A DNA stretch of 64,000 nucleotides from Bradyrhizobium barranii subsp. apii (lineage in GTDB: Bacteria > Pseudomonadota > Alphaproteobacteria > Rhizobiales > Xanthobacteraceae): assembly GCF_011516635.5 (NCBI RefSeq), contig NZ_CP096255.1, positions 1,734,501 through 1,798,500 on the forward strand, read 5' to 3'. The notes under the pieces were generated by a model. The model was not told the DNA's origin. It was given only the letters and a program-made list of their open reading frames with translations, and did no database searches. Position numbers and translations under genes: made by a program. Numbering within the stretch: the stretch's first letter is position 1; the number at the start of each line of letters is the position of its first letter. Shown here in pieces: positions 54,634-63,066 of the stretch.

Positions 54634-54768
54634 CGCACGAGCCAGATCAGTTCGCATGCAGGGTGCTGCCCAAAAAATCCCTGGCATGACGAGAAAATCA
54701 GCGGCGGTGATCATGATCTCGACACAACTCGAGGATGAGACTGCCGGTGTCACTGGAACGAATTGCGA

Positions 54769-54939
54769 ATGATGCTGCTCGCGATCCTGGTCTCGCTCCT
54801 CGCTGGCTTTGGCGCAGGCTACGCGACACGCGCGCTGCGGCCCCGCGAGCGCGCGGAGCGTCATCCGTTCCACCGTCCCTACAGTCCCACCGCGTTCCGG
54901 CAGAACAGTTCATTGGCGAGGGCGCGGCGTGCATTCTGA
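54769..54939 (+). CDS. 56-residue putative membrane protein
   Basis: ATG 54769 to TGA 54937-54939. One helix (MMLLAILVSLLAGFGAGYAT) and a basic, proline-containing tail (RALRPRERAERHPFHRPYSP). Third positions are almost all G/C, in contrast with the shifted frames, which supports coding. It precedes a small gene on the same strand by 63 bases. No known domain. Confidence 0.55.
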   Translation: MMLLAILVSLLAGFGAGYATRALRPRERAERHPFHRPYSPTAFRQNSSLARARRAF

Positions 54940-55002
54940 GGATTTACAACCGGCGTGCGGTTCTCGCGTTGCGGCTCGCATGGCGGCGGAGGGGAGTGAA
55001 TC

Positions 55003-55272
55003 ATGACGGGATTTCGGGGAGACGCCATGACGAGCCCGACGTACAACGCGCCACGGCGGTATTTCGTCGATGGGGGAGGTCGCCGCGTCCTGATCGGCCT
55101 GACGCCAGAGGAGACGTTCGAGTTCGAGCGGCTCGACAGCGAGCAGGCGCAGGTCGCGCCCGATGCCGGCGAGCGGCGCAGGCTCGAGCTCTATGAGAAG
55201 CATGAGGGGGCCTGGAGGGCCTGGATGGCGCAAAGCCGCACCGAGCGACGCGAAGGATTCAGCCTTTATTAA
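55003..55272 (+). CDS. Small uncharacterised acidic protein
   Basis: 89 residues; a central helix-rich block LTPEETFEFERLDSEQAQVA and LELYEKHEGAWRAWMAQSRT. A strong ribosome site (ggaggggag) stands before ATG 55003; ATG 55027 (MTSPTYNAP) is also possible. No domain recognised. The start RRYFVDGGGRRVLIGLTPEE suggests a cytoplasmic protein. Confidence 0.65.
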   Translation: MTGFRGDAMTSPTYNAPRRYFVDGGGRRVLIGLTPEETFEFERLDSEQAQVAPDAGERRRLELYEKHEGAWRAWMAQSRTERREGFSLY

Positions 55273-55323
55273 CCATCGCGGGCCCATTTTCTAGTCTGGC
55301 GCCTCGAACCGGAAAATGCACGC

Positions 55324-55746
55324 ATGTTTCAGCTCTTCCTGCGGGCCCGCACCCATAACTTCCTGAAAGACCGTTTCGGCGGAGAGCAGGTGTTCCGCGC
55401 GCGCTCGCCCGAGCGCGACGCCGAAACCGATCGCACCCGCATCGAAGCCATCATGGTTGCGATCGATGACGCCCTGCATGCGGCGGAGCGCGAGCAGTCA
55501 GGTCTCAACCGGCGGGTCGAGGACGTGCTGGCGCGCGCCGCCGTGACGATCGGCAACGGCGACGACGAATATCTCGAGCGCGAGGCGCTCGACAATCACC
55601 ACCAGGACCTGTTCGACAAGGAAATCCTGAACGGCCAGCGCCGACTCAAGGAGCTCGGCGCCTCGATCGCCCATTTCAAGTTCCTGAAGGCGGCGATGCT
55701 GAGCCGTTTCCCGGACTACCGGCCTCCGGCGAGCCCCACCAACTGA
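55324..55746 (+). CDS. Uncharacterised helical protein
   Basis: 140 residues, mostly charged helices: FLRARTHNFLKDRFGGEQVF, TRIEAIMVAIDDALHAAERE, RRVEDVLARAAVTIGNGDDE and YLEREALDNHHQDLFDKEIL. No signal peptide or membrane span. The pattern is coiled-coil-like without a recognised family. It lies 51 bases after the previous small gene and is convergent with the phosphatase gene. Confidence 0.65.
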   Translation: MFQLFLRARTHNFLKDRFGGEQVFRARSPERDAETDRTRIEAIMVAIDDALHAAEREQSGLNRRVEDVLARAAVTIGNGDDEYLEREALDNHHQDLFDKEILNGQRRLKELGASIAHFKFLKAAMLSRFPDYRPPASPTN

Positions 55747-55774
55747 CGCTTGATACGGCGCGCGAGCGAGACCG

Positions 55775-56509
55775 CTAGATCGCGAGCATGCTGTTGCCCT
55801 GAATGGACAGCAGCGTCAGGTTTCCGGTGGCATAGGCCCCGGTATCGATGTTGGCCCGGTTCTCGAGCAACTCGGCCTGCTTCACCGGCGTATGGCCGTG
55901 CACGACGTATTTGCCGAAGCGCCTGTTGCTTTGCAGGAACTCGTCCCTGATCCACAACAGGTCCTGCTCGCGCTGCTCGGAGAGCGGAATTCCCGGACGC
56001 ACCCCTGCATGGACGAAGAAGAAGTCGCCGCATGTGAAGGTCGGCCGCAACTGGCGCAGGAACGCGATGTGCTCCGGCGGCATCACGGATGTGAGCTCGC
56101 GAACCAGATCGGGCAACTCGTCCTTGCCAAGGCCGGGCGCGGCCGACACGCCGTACGACATCAGGGTCTGGAGCCCGCCGAACTGAAACCATTCCGCGGC
56201 GCGCGCGGGATCTTCCAGCACCGAGGTGAAATAGGCCTCGTGATTGCCCTTGAGAAAGACGGTGTTGCGGCGGCGGCTGCGGTTGATCAGGAGATCGAGG
56301 GTATGACGCGAGTCCGGTCCGCGATCGATGTAGTCGCCGAGGAAGACCTCGATCGCGCGAAACGGCCGGCTGTTCGCCATGTCCGCATCGATCACGGCGA
56401 ACATCTGCTCGAGCAGATGCGCGCAGCCGTGGATATCGCTGATCGCATAGATGCGCACGCCGTTCGGTAGCTTCGGCCGGGGCGAATTTCGGGGCGCAAT
56501 CATGGACAT
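55775..56509 (-). CDS. Serine/threonine protein phosphatase 1-like metallophosphoesterase
   Basis: 244 residues, PPP/ApaH-type calcineurin fold with two metal ions. Motifs in order: IYAISDIHGCAHLLEQM (D-x-H), VFLGDYIDRGPDSRHTLDLL (GDxxDRG), VFLKGNHEAYF (GNHE), FFFVHAGVRPGIPLSEQ (HAG) and KYVVHGHTPVKQAELLEN (GHTP). The length fits bacterial PrpA-like phosphatases, which remove phosphate from protein or small substrates. Start ATG 56509 or 56503; the frame upstream begins with TTG. No operon partner. Confidence 0.9.
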   Translation of the reverse strand: MSMIAPRNSPRPKLPNGVRIYAISDIHGCAHLLEQMFAVIDADMANSRPFRAIEVFLGDYIDRGPDSRHTLDLLINRSRRRNTVFLKGNHEAYFTSVLEDPARAAEWFQFGGLQTLMSYGVSAAPGLGKDELPDLVRELTSVMPPEHIAFLRQLRPTFTCGDFFFVHAGVRPGIPLSEQREQDLLWIRDEFLQSNRRFGKYVVHGHTPVKQAELLENRANIDTGAYATGNLTLLSIQGNSMLAI

Positions 56510-56620
56510 GGGGTGCAACTCTTTCAAAGAGCTTCGCCCGGGATGTCAATATGCTATCGGCGAATCTGGGTGTCCGAGCAGGTTTTTTTTACCCCTGCCG
56601 GCAAGCCTGCGCCTGCCCGA

Positions 56621-56944
56621 TCATTCACCAGCGTTGCGAATCACCCGTCCCCAAGCTTGCGCGAGGCTGGCCGAGTTGCCGCTGTCGAACGATGGTGCGG
56701 CCTTGCCGCGATAGGCGGCCTCTCGCGCGCGGACCAGAACCGCGCCGCAGAAATAGCCAAGCTGGAGCACCGACGCGAAGACGAGAATCGTCACAACGAT
56801 GTGAGCTGAATCATGTCCCTGCCAGGCGGAGCCCACACCGAGGATCGTGGCGCCAAGAACGATGGCGGGCGGCAGGATGAAGATCCGGAATCGGCCTCCC
56901 AGCAACGATCCGATCAGCAGACTGAAAATGGCAACCGTACTCAC
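56621..56944 (-). CDS. Small integral membrane protein
   Basis: 107 residues with about three membrane helices: TVAIFSLLIGSLLGGRFRIF, ILPPAIVLGATILGVGSAW and HIVVTILVFASVLQLGYFCG, then a cytoplasmic tail AREAAYRGKAAPSFDSGN. GTG 56944 is chosen because gaggag lies seven bases before it; a GTG at 56968 has none. No known domain. Confidence 0.65.
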   Translation of the reverse strand: MSTVAIFSLLIGSLLGGRFRIFILPPAIVLGATILGVGSAWQGHDSAHIVVTILVFASVLQLGYFCGAVLVRAREAAYRGKAAPSFDSGNSASLAQAWGRVIRNAGE

Positions 56945-56968
56945 GACGCAACTCCTCGAATTGGTCAC

Positions 56969-57340
56969 GAGTGTTAATGGCCGCGGACTAATAACGGCTT
57001 AAGCGGCATGGTTGAACAGCCGTTCAAATGCGCGCGACAATGCTGTGCGAAAATGACGCGATTTGGTGTGAAACGCGGCGTGATGCCTGCTTAATTGTCA
57101 CGCGTGTGACAGTAGTCGTCCGTGAACAAGGCTCTAAGCGATTGAGCGAGAGTCTGTTTTTCGGATTTGAGACGGTTTGAGATTGCAGGGATTGGGAGGT
57201 AAAGACCGCCAAAGCCTGCAAATTCGATTGTGGATTGAACGAAGCCGCTGCCGCGGCGTAGGGGGCAAGGTGGCATAGATCGCCTCCTGGCTGAGAGGAT
57301 GTGGGTGTTGGAGCCCACCCCCTCAGACAGGAGTATCGAG
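56969..57340. other. Non-coding leader before the insertion sequence
   Basis: 372 bases of lower GC content with no convincing gene. Somewhere here lies the left boundary of the IS91-type element (terIS); I cannot place it exactly. A short stem gtggg..cccac at 57301-57318 precedes the recombinase ribosome site. Confidence 0.4.
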
Positions 57341-58201
57341 ATGGCCGATTTGAGCCCTCTTCGCCGCCGCATGATCGAAGACATGACCGTCCGCAATCTG
57401 TCGCCGGCGACGCAAAGATCCTACATCAGCGCGGTTTCGAAGTTCAGCCGCTATTTTGGCCGATCGCCTGACCGGTTAGAGCTGGAAGACGTCCGCGCCT
57501 TCCAGGTGCATTTGGTCTCGACCGGCATCTCATGGCCGGCGCTGAACCAGATCGTCTGTGCGCTACGGTTTTTCTACGGCGTCACGCTCGGCGAGGCGCT
57601 CATCCCAGAGCGCATTCCCTATGCGCGAGAACCGCGCAAGCTGCCGGTCGTTCTCAGCGCCGACGAAGTGGTTCAGTTTCTTGAAGCGGTATCGAGCCTG
57701 AAGAGCCGCGCCGCGCTCACCACCGCCTATGCGGCCGGGCTCAGGGCCTCGGAGGTTGCGGGACTGCGGATCGAAGACATCGACAGCGCCCGCGGCGTCA
57801 TCCAGGTGCGCCACGGCAAGGGCGCGAAGGATCGCAACGTGATGCTGTCGCCCCAGCTGCTGGGCATCCTGCGCACCTACTGGCGGCTCGCCCGGCCGCG
57901 GCTTTATCTGTTCCCTGGTCGTGACGAAGATCATCCGATCGATCAGACCGTGCTGCATGCCGCCTGCCGGTCGGCGGTGAAGGCTGCGGGCCTGACCAAG
58001 CGCGTCACGCTGCACACGCTGCGCCACAGCTTCGCGACACATCTTCTCGAGAACGGAACCGATATCCGGATCATCCAGGTCTTGCTCGGGCACAATAATT
58101 TGTCGTCGACAGCGCGCTACACGCAGGTCGCCACCGATACGATCCGAGCGACGCAGAGCCCGCTCGATCGCCTGTCGCTGGAGGTGACGCCACCTGGATG
58201 A
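57341..58201 (+). CDS. Tyrosine recombinase (XerC/D-like) of the IS91 element
   Basis: 286 residues. N-terminal SAM-like core-binding domain (RRRMIEDMTVRNLSPATQRS, YISAVSKFSRYFG), catalytic domain with the R of AYAAGLRASEVAGLRIEDID, K in RHGKGAKDRNVMLS, HxxR in TLHTLRHSFATHLLENGTDI, H/W as QVLLGHNNLSSTARYTQVAT, where the Y of TARYTQV is the nucleophile. All RKHRHY residues are present. ATG 57341 follows caggagtatcgag. Its stop overlaps the transposase ATG. In related IS91 elements this gene's role in transposition is not established. Confidence 0.9.
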   Translation: MADLSPLRRRMIEDMTVRNLSPATQRSYISAVSKFSRYFGRSPDRLELEDVRAFQVHLVSTGISWPALNQIVCALRFFYGVTLGEALIPERIPYAREPRKLPVVLSADEVVQFLEAVSSLKSRAALTTAYAAGLRASEVAGLRIEDIDSARGVIQVRHGKGAKDRNVMLSPQLLGILRTYWRLARPRLYLFPGRDEDHPIDQTVLHAACRSAVKAAGLTKRVTLHTLRHSFATHLLENGTDIRIIQVLLGHNNLSSTARYTQVATDTIRATQSPLDRLSLEVTPPG

Positions 58202-59448
58202 CCCGCAGCGGGATGCGGGTCATGACCCGCTCCGACATCCGCTCCAACAGGCCCGCCATCGAGATTGCCGATATTCTGCGCCGGCATGGCGACGCCTATC
58301 GCCGTGTACATGCCGGTCATCTGGGGCGGGTCGAGCGGCGCGTGATGAGCGCGATCGTTGCGTGCCGGACCGAGGCGCTCGGCGGCCACATGCAGGCTTG
58401 CGACGACTGCGGCACGACACGCGTTGCCTATAATTCCTGCCGCAATCGGCACTGTCCGAAGTGTCAGGGGAGAGCCCGAGCCGCGTGGCTCGCCGCGCGT
58501 CAAGCCGACCTGCTTCCGGTTCCCTATTTCCACGTCGTCTTTACACTTCCCGCACCGATCGCCGCGATCGCTTTCCAGAACAAGGCCGTCGTCTATGCCA
58601 TCCTGTTCAAGGCTGCCGCCGAGGCGATGACGACGCTCGCCGCCAATCCACGCCGGCTCGGCGGTGCGATCGGCGGCGTCGCCGTCCTCCACACCTGGGG
58701 ACAGACGCTGATGCATCATCCCCACGTCCATTGCGTCGTTCCGGGTGGCGGCCTCTCGCCCGATGGCGCGCGCTGGACCGCTTGCCGACCGAACTTCTTC
58801 CTGGCCGTCAAACCGTTGTCCAGACTATTTCGCACACTTTTTCTCAAACGTCTGTCGGCAGCCTTCAACTCCGGTGCCTTGCGTTTCTTCGGCGATCTCG
58901 GAGCTCTGGCCGAGCCGGCTGCCTTTGCGGCCCACCTCGACGCCATGCGACGCATCAACTGGGTTGTTTACGCCAAGCGGCCCTTCGGCGGACCCGCACA
59001 GGTCCTGGCCTATCTCGGCCGCTACACCCATCGCGTCGCGATCGCCAACAGCCGGCTCGTCGCACTCGACGACGATCATGTCGCCTTCTCATGGAAGGAC
59101 TATCGCCAAAACAGCGCGACAAAGATCATGAATCTCAAGCCCGATGAGTTCATTCGCCGTTTCCTGCTTCATACGCCGCCTGACGGCTTCCACCGCATCC
59201 GCCACTTCGGCTTCATGGCCAACCGCCATCGCGCTGCCAAGCTCGCCCTTTGCCGCGAACTTCTCGATCATGAGCGAACAGCCCCAAACGATGGCCAGCC
59301 GTCGCCTGTGGATTCGGAGGCTCAAACCTGGGCCGAGGTTCCTGCCTGTCCCGATTGTGGTGGCGTCATGCGCATCATTGAGCGCTTTCGACATAGCTTC
59401 AGACGCCCCAGCCCTCGAACATCACCGTTCCGATGCGACACATCGTGA
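58198..59448 (+). CDS. IS91-family transposase (HUH Rep-type)
   Basis: 416 residues, single-strand rolling-circle transposase. The N-terminus has a zinc ribbon (CDDCGTTRVAYNSCRNRHC, PKCQG). The HUH-like metal motif is HHPHVHCVVPGGGLSPDG, and the catalytic tyrosine region is QVLAYLGRYTHRVAIANSRL. Downstream are VAFSWKDYRQNSATKIMNL and the C-terminal IRHFGFMANRHRAAKLALC. Length and motifs are intact so the element could be active. Start at ATG 58198 (4-base overlap with the recombinase) or 58222. Confidence 0.92.
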   Translation: MTRSGMRVMTRSDIRSNRPAIEIADILRRHGDAYRRVHAGHLGRVERRVMSAIVACRTEALGGHMQACDDCGTTRVAYNSCRNRHCPKCQGRARAAWLAARQADLLPVPYFHVVFTLPAPIAAIAFQNKAVVYAILFKAAAEAMTTLAANPRRLGGAIGGVAVLHTWGQTLMHHPHVHCVVPGGGLSPDGARWTACRPNFFLAVKPLSRLFRTLFLKRLSAAFNSGALRFFGDLGALAEPAAFAAHLDAMRRINWVVYAKRPFGGPAQVLAYLGRYTHRVAIANSRLVALDDDHVAFSWKDYRQNSATKIMNLKPDEFIRRFLLHTPPDGFHRIRHFGFMANRHRAAKLALCRELLDHERTAPNDGQPSPVDSEAQTWAEVPACPDCGGVMRIIERFRHSFRRPSPRTSPFRCDTS

Positions 59449-59853
59449 GCCAAGTCATGTCGTGCACGACGATCATCATTCGTCATTTCGCTCCCAGCGT
59501 CTCGATCATCGCGGACGATGTCGAATCCGTGCTGTCACACTGCGCGACAACAACCGTCCGATGCAGCAAAAGGCCTATCGCGATCTCAGGCGAAGCGCGT
59601 CTGATCTCAACTCTTCCAGGATGCGCTCCTGTGTCTCTGCCTCACGCGCCGAGCCAGCAGATCGGGCATGGCGATCTCGAACAATCCCCATAGCTGCAAA
59701 ACCGCGAATAGCCTCCCGCGCCTTCGTTCAATCCGGCTTCAATGAGGTCGCGTCATAAGCGCCTGCCGCGCCCTCGCGTGAGCGCGACCTCACAGAACCC
59801 TCCAGATTCCCTTTCGCAGCGGACCATGATTCTGTGTTGCATCGGAGGGGACG

Positions 59854-61200
59854 ATGCGACCGAAGAAGCACAAGACGACGGGATCGAACGACCTGTTCCG
59901 GGCGCGGCTGGACCAGATCATCAATCTGAAGCACGAGCTGGTTCTGTTGGCCGGCAAGATCGATTGGGACTGGATCGACGGCGAGATCGCGCCGCTCTAC
60001 AGCGAGAACGGCCGGCCGGGGATCGAGACCCGCTTCATGATCGGGCTGCTGTTGCTCAAGCAGATTTACGGGCTGTCCGATGAGGGGATTTGCGAGCGCT
60101 GGGTCCACGACCCGTATTTCCAGTACTTCACCGGCGAAGAGTTCTTCCAGCACGCCTTCCCGCACGAGCGATCGGACCTGAGCCATTGGCGCAAGCGGCT
60201 CGGCGACAAGCTGGAACTGCTGCTGGCCGAGAGCCTGCGGGTGGCGCACGAGGCCGGCGCGTTACGCGGCCAGGACCTCAAGCGGGTCACGGTCGATACC
60301 ACGGTGCAGCCAAAGGCCATCACCTTTCCGACCGACGCCAAGCTGCTGCATGCGGCCATCAAGGGGCTCAATCGCCTGGCGAGAAGGCACGGCGTCAGGC
60401 TGCGGCAGTCCTATTCTCGGATCGCCAAGGCCGCCGCGATGATGGCGGGCCGCTACGCCCATGCCAAACAATTCAGGCGGCATCAGCGGCAGTTGCGTAT
60501 CCTGCGCTCAAGGCTCGGCCGGATCATCCGCGATATCCGCCGCAAGATCGACGGCCAGCCAGCCCTGGAGGAGGCGTTCGCCCTTCCGCTTGGCCGGGCC
60601 AGCCAGATCCGCTCGCAGCAGCAGCGCCAACGCGGCTGGAAGCTTTATTCTTTCCATGCCCCGGAGGTGGAGTGCATCGGCAAGGGCAAGGCCTCCGCGC
60701 CGTACGAGTTCGGCGTCAAGGCTTCCATCGTCACCAACAACCGCCGAGCTCCCGGCGGTCTGTTCGTGCTACACGTCAGGGCGCTGCCCGATAATCCGTA
60801 TGACGGTCACACCCTGCGCGACGTCATCGACCGCACCGAGGCACTCACCGGCTGTCCGATCGAGCGGGCCTATGTCGACAAGGGGTATCGCGGCCACGAC
60901 GCTCAAAATCCACGTCGCGTCTTCATCTCCGGCCAGAAGCGCGGCGTCTTCGGGATCATCAAGCGCGAGTTGCGCCGCCGATCCGCCATCGAGCCCATCA
61001 TCGGACACCTGAAGGCCGAAGGTCACCTCGGGCGCTGCTACCTCAAAGGCCGCGCAGGAGACGCCGCCAACGTCGTCCTCTCCGCCGTAGGCCACAACTT
61101 CCGCCGCATCCTCGCCTGGCTGAGAGATTTCTTGGACCTGTTCCTGATCCGGATATGGCGCACGTTCACATGTCCCATCCCGCTCAATTCGGATTCTTAA
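59854..61200 (+). CDS. IS5-type DDE transposase
   Basis: 448 residues, RNase H-fold transposase. The N-terminal DUF772-like domain is GRPGIETRFMIGLLLLKQIY, GLSDEGICERWVHDPYFQYF and HERSDLSHWRKRLGDKLELL. Catalytic aspartate in VTVDTTVQPKAITFPTDAKL, second Asp in IERAYVDKGYRGHDAQNP, and Glu in RRRSAIEPIIGHLKAEGHLG (the Y-x2-R-x3-E-type region). C-terminal NVVLSAVGHNFRRILAWLRD completes it. The ORF is intact. ATG 59854 follows atcggaggggacg. No clean terminal repeats could be recognised; only a short imperfect match agattcc (59805) and ggattct (near 61190) flanks the gene. Confidence 0.88.
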   Translation: MRPKKHKTTGSNDLFRARLDQIINLKHELVLLAGKIDWDWIDGEIAPLYSENGRPGIETRFMIGLLLLKQIYGLSDEGICERWVHDPYFQYFTGEEFFQHAFPHERSDLSHWRKRLGDKLELLLAESLRVAHEAGALRGQDLKRVTVDTTVQPKAITFPTDAKLLHAAIKGLNRLARRHGVRLRQSYSRIAKAAAMMAGRYAHAKQFRRHQRQLRILRSRLGRIIRDIRRKIDGQPALEEAFALPLGRASQIRSQQQRQRGWKLYSFHAPEVECIGKGKASAPYEFGVKASIVTNNRRAPGGLFVLHVRALPDNPYDGHTLRDVIDRTEALTGCPIERAYVDKGYRGHDAQNPRRVFISGQKRGVFGIIKRELRRRSAIEPIIGHLKAEGHLGRCYLKGRAGDAANVVLSAVGHNFRRILAWLRDFLDLFLIRIWRTFTCPIPLNSDS

Positions 61201-61231
61201 CGGACGACTAGCTATCCCAACAAAAGTGTGT

Positions 61232-61312
61232 AACCCGGATGAAGCCCGGCGCAATCCGGGATTCAGCTCACCCGCGAGCGCCCCGGATTACGCTTCGCTC
61301 CATCCGGGCTAC
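61232..61312. repeat. Imperfect inverted repeat (cccggat family)
   Basis: acccggatgaagcccggcgc.. at the left pairs imperfectly with the right arm ccggattacgcttcgctcca.. of the same 81-base unit. It is a typical intergenic palindromic repeat of rhizobia, located directly after the IS5-type gene. Confidence 0.7.
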
Positions 61313-61327
61313 GATGCTCTCTCCGCC

Positions 61328-61444
61328 GTCATTGCGAGGAGCTCGCGATAAAATTGCGTAGCAATTTTGCGCTAGTGCGACGAAGCAATCCAGGCCGTCA
61401 CCGCGGTGGGATTCTGGATTGCTTCGCTTCGCTCGCAATGACGG
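61328..61444. repeat. 'cattgcgag' palindromic repeat with a nested hairpin
   Basis: Same family as 3069-3147: right arm ctggattgcttcgcttcgct.. (61414-61444), left arm starting gtcattgcgaggagctcgcg. The left arm is interrupted by about 40 bases that contain their own perfect palindrome aaaattgc-gta-gcaatttt (61350-61368). Confidence 0.8.
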
Positions 61445-61471
61445 GGAGAGGAAACAGTTTTCTTTGAACCG

Positions 61472-63037
61472 TCAGATCTCCTTCTGCATCGCCCCCGCGA
61501 TGTAATCAGCCTGCCGGATCGCGAGCGCGACGATGGTCAGCGTCGGATTGCAGGCCGCCCCGCTGGTGAACTGACTGCCATCCGAGACGAACAGATTCTT
61601 GACGTCGTGGCTCTGTCCGAACTTGTTGACGACGCCGTCCCGCGGCTTCTCGCTCATCCTGTTGGTGCCGAGATTGTGGGTGCTCGGATAGGGTGGCGTT
61701 GGATAGGTCACGGTGGCGCCGACGGCGTCGTAGACGGCCGCACCCTGCTTGTAGGCATGTGCGCGCATCGCGAGGTCGTTGGGATGGTCGTCGAAATGGA
61801 CGCTCGCGACCGCTTGCCCGAACTTGTCTTTGACGACGGGATCGAGCGTGATGCGGTTGGTCTCCTGCGGCATGTCCTCGCCGACCAGCCACATGCCGGC
61901 CATCCTGGGATAACCGTCGAGCGCCGCGGTGAACGGACGGCCCCAGGCGCCGGGATTGAGGAACGCCGCCATGAACGGCAGGCCGATCGACAGCGTCTCC
62001 ATCTCGTAGCCGCCGACGAAGCCGCGCTTCGGATTGTTGGCGGCTTCGTCACGGATGATGCCGGCCATGGTGGTGCCGCGATACATGTGCACCGACTTCT
62101 CGAACACGGCGTAGACGCTGCCGGTCATGTGCCGCATGTAGTTGCGGCCGACCTGGCCCGATGAATTGCCGAGGCCATCGGGGAACATGCTCGAGGCGCT
62201 GTTGAGCAATAGCCGCGGGCTCTCGATCGAATTGCCGGCCACCGCAACGATACGCGCCTTCTGGCGCTGCATCGCGCCACTCTCGTCGGAATAGACCACG
62301 CCGGTCACCTTGCCGCCAGCGTCATGCTCGATCTTGACCGCCATGCTGCTCGGCCGGACTTCGAGATTGCCGGTCGCCTCGCCCTTGGGGATCTCGGTGT
62401 AGAGCGTCGACCATTTCGCGCCGGATTTGCAGCCCTGGAAGCAGAAGCCGATCTGCTGGCAGGCGCCGCGGCCGTCACGCGGCTGGCTGTTGATGGCCAT
62501 ATTGCCGGTATGCACGGTCTTGTAGCCGAGCTTCTTCGCACCGGCCTCCAGCACCTTGAAATTATTGTTGCCGGGAAGTCCGGGAATGCCGTTGGTGCGG
62601 GTCACGCCCATCTTGTTCTCGGCCTTGGCGTACCATGGCTCGATCTCGGCGAGCGTCACCGGCCAGTCCAGCAGGTTCGCGCCGGGCAGGCCGCCGTAGG
62701 TGCTCTTCACCTTGAACTCATGCTCGTCGAAGCGCAGCGACGCGCCGGCCCAATGCGTGGTCGAGCCGCCGACCGCCTTGACGATCCAGGCGGGAAGGCC
62801 CGAAAAATCCTTGGCGACGCGCCATGTCCCCGACGTGGTGCGGGCATCGGTCCAGGCGAGCTGGGAAAAGCTCTCCCATTCGTCGTTGACGAAGTCCTGG
62901 TTCTCGATGCGCGGACCTGCTTCGAGGATGACCACCTTGACGCCCTTCTGCGCGAGCTCGTTGCCCAGCGTGCCGCCGCCGGCACCGGAGCCGACGATCA
63001 CCACAACGCTGGAGTCGTTCAGATCGAATTTTGCCAT
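61472..63037 (-). CDS. GMC-family oxidoreductase, membrane gluconate/sorbitol dehydrogenase-like large subunit
   Basis: 521 residues, FAD enzyme of the glucose-methanol-choline family, of the type found in periplasmic gluconate 2-dehydrogenase complexes. FAD site VVVIVGSGAGGGTLGNELAQ; KAVGGSTTHWAGASLRFDEH (second flavin motif); CQQIGFCFQGCKSGAKWSTL (Cys-containing block, typical of these subunits); VAGNSIESPRLLLNSASSMF; the C-terminal catalytic part has STHNLGTNRMSEKPRDGVVN and GAACNPTLTIVALAIRQADY with an N-P pair. It follows the small subunit gene with 29 bases between. The cytochrome c subunit usually encoded next in line is missing: repeats and an IS follow its stop. Confidence 0.85.
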   Translation of the reverse strand: MAKFDLNDSSVVVIVGSGAGGGTLGNELAQKGVKVVILEAGPRIENQDFVNDEWESFSQLAWTDARTTSGTWRVAKDFSGLPAWIVKAVGGSTTHWAGASLRFDEHEFKVKSTYGGLPGANLLDWPVTLAEIEPWYAKAENKMGVTRTNGIPGLPGNNNFKVLEAGAKKLGYKTVHTGNMAINSQPRDGRGACQQIGFCFQGCKSGAKWSTLYTEIPKGEATGNLEVRPSSMAVKIEHDAGGKVTGVVYSDESGAMQRQKARIVAVAGNSIESPRLLLNSASSMFPDGLGNSSGQVGRNYMRHMTGSVYAVFEKSVHMYRGTTMAGIIRDEAANNPKRGFVGGYEMETLSIGLPFMAAFLNPGAWGRPFTAALDGYPRMAGMWLVGEDMPQETNRITLDPVVKDKFGQAVASVHFDDHPNDLAMRAHAYKQGAAVYDAVGATVTYPTPPYPSTHNLGTNRMSEKPRDGVVNKFGQSHDVKNLFVSDGSQFTSGAACNPTLTIVALAIRQADYIAGAMQKEI

Positions 63038-63066
63038 ATGCGTTCTCCTGAACCGTTGGGTGAGCC

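Larger units (their letters stand above)
57299..59760 (+). mobile_element. IS91-type insertion sequence with accessory tyrosine recombinase (approximate limits)
   Basis: Two coupled genes, a phage-integrase-like recombinase and an IS91 HUH transposase, overlap by 4 bases (ATGA). This two-gene arrangement is known for a subgroup of IS91 elements. The limits given run from just before the recombinase to the end of the conserved 3' tail; IS91 elements have no terminal inverted repeats, so the true ends are unknown. Bases 59449-59853 (405) contain no gene and probably hold oriIS. Confidence 0.65.

Noticed and set aside
59780..61210. Terminal inverted repeats of the IS5-type element
   Set aside because: Only a 7-base imperfect match (agattcc/ggattct) was found by eye and no target duplication; not enough for a call.
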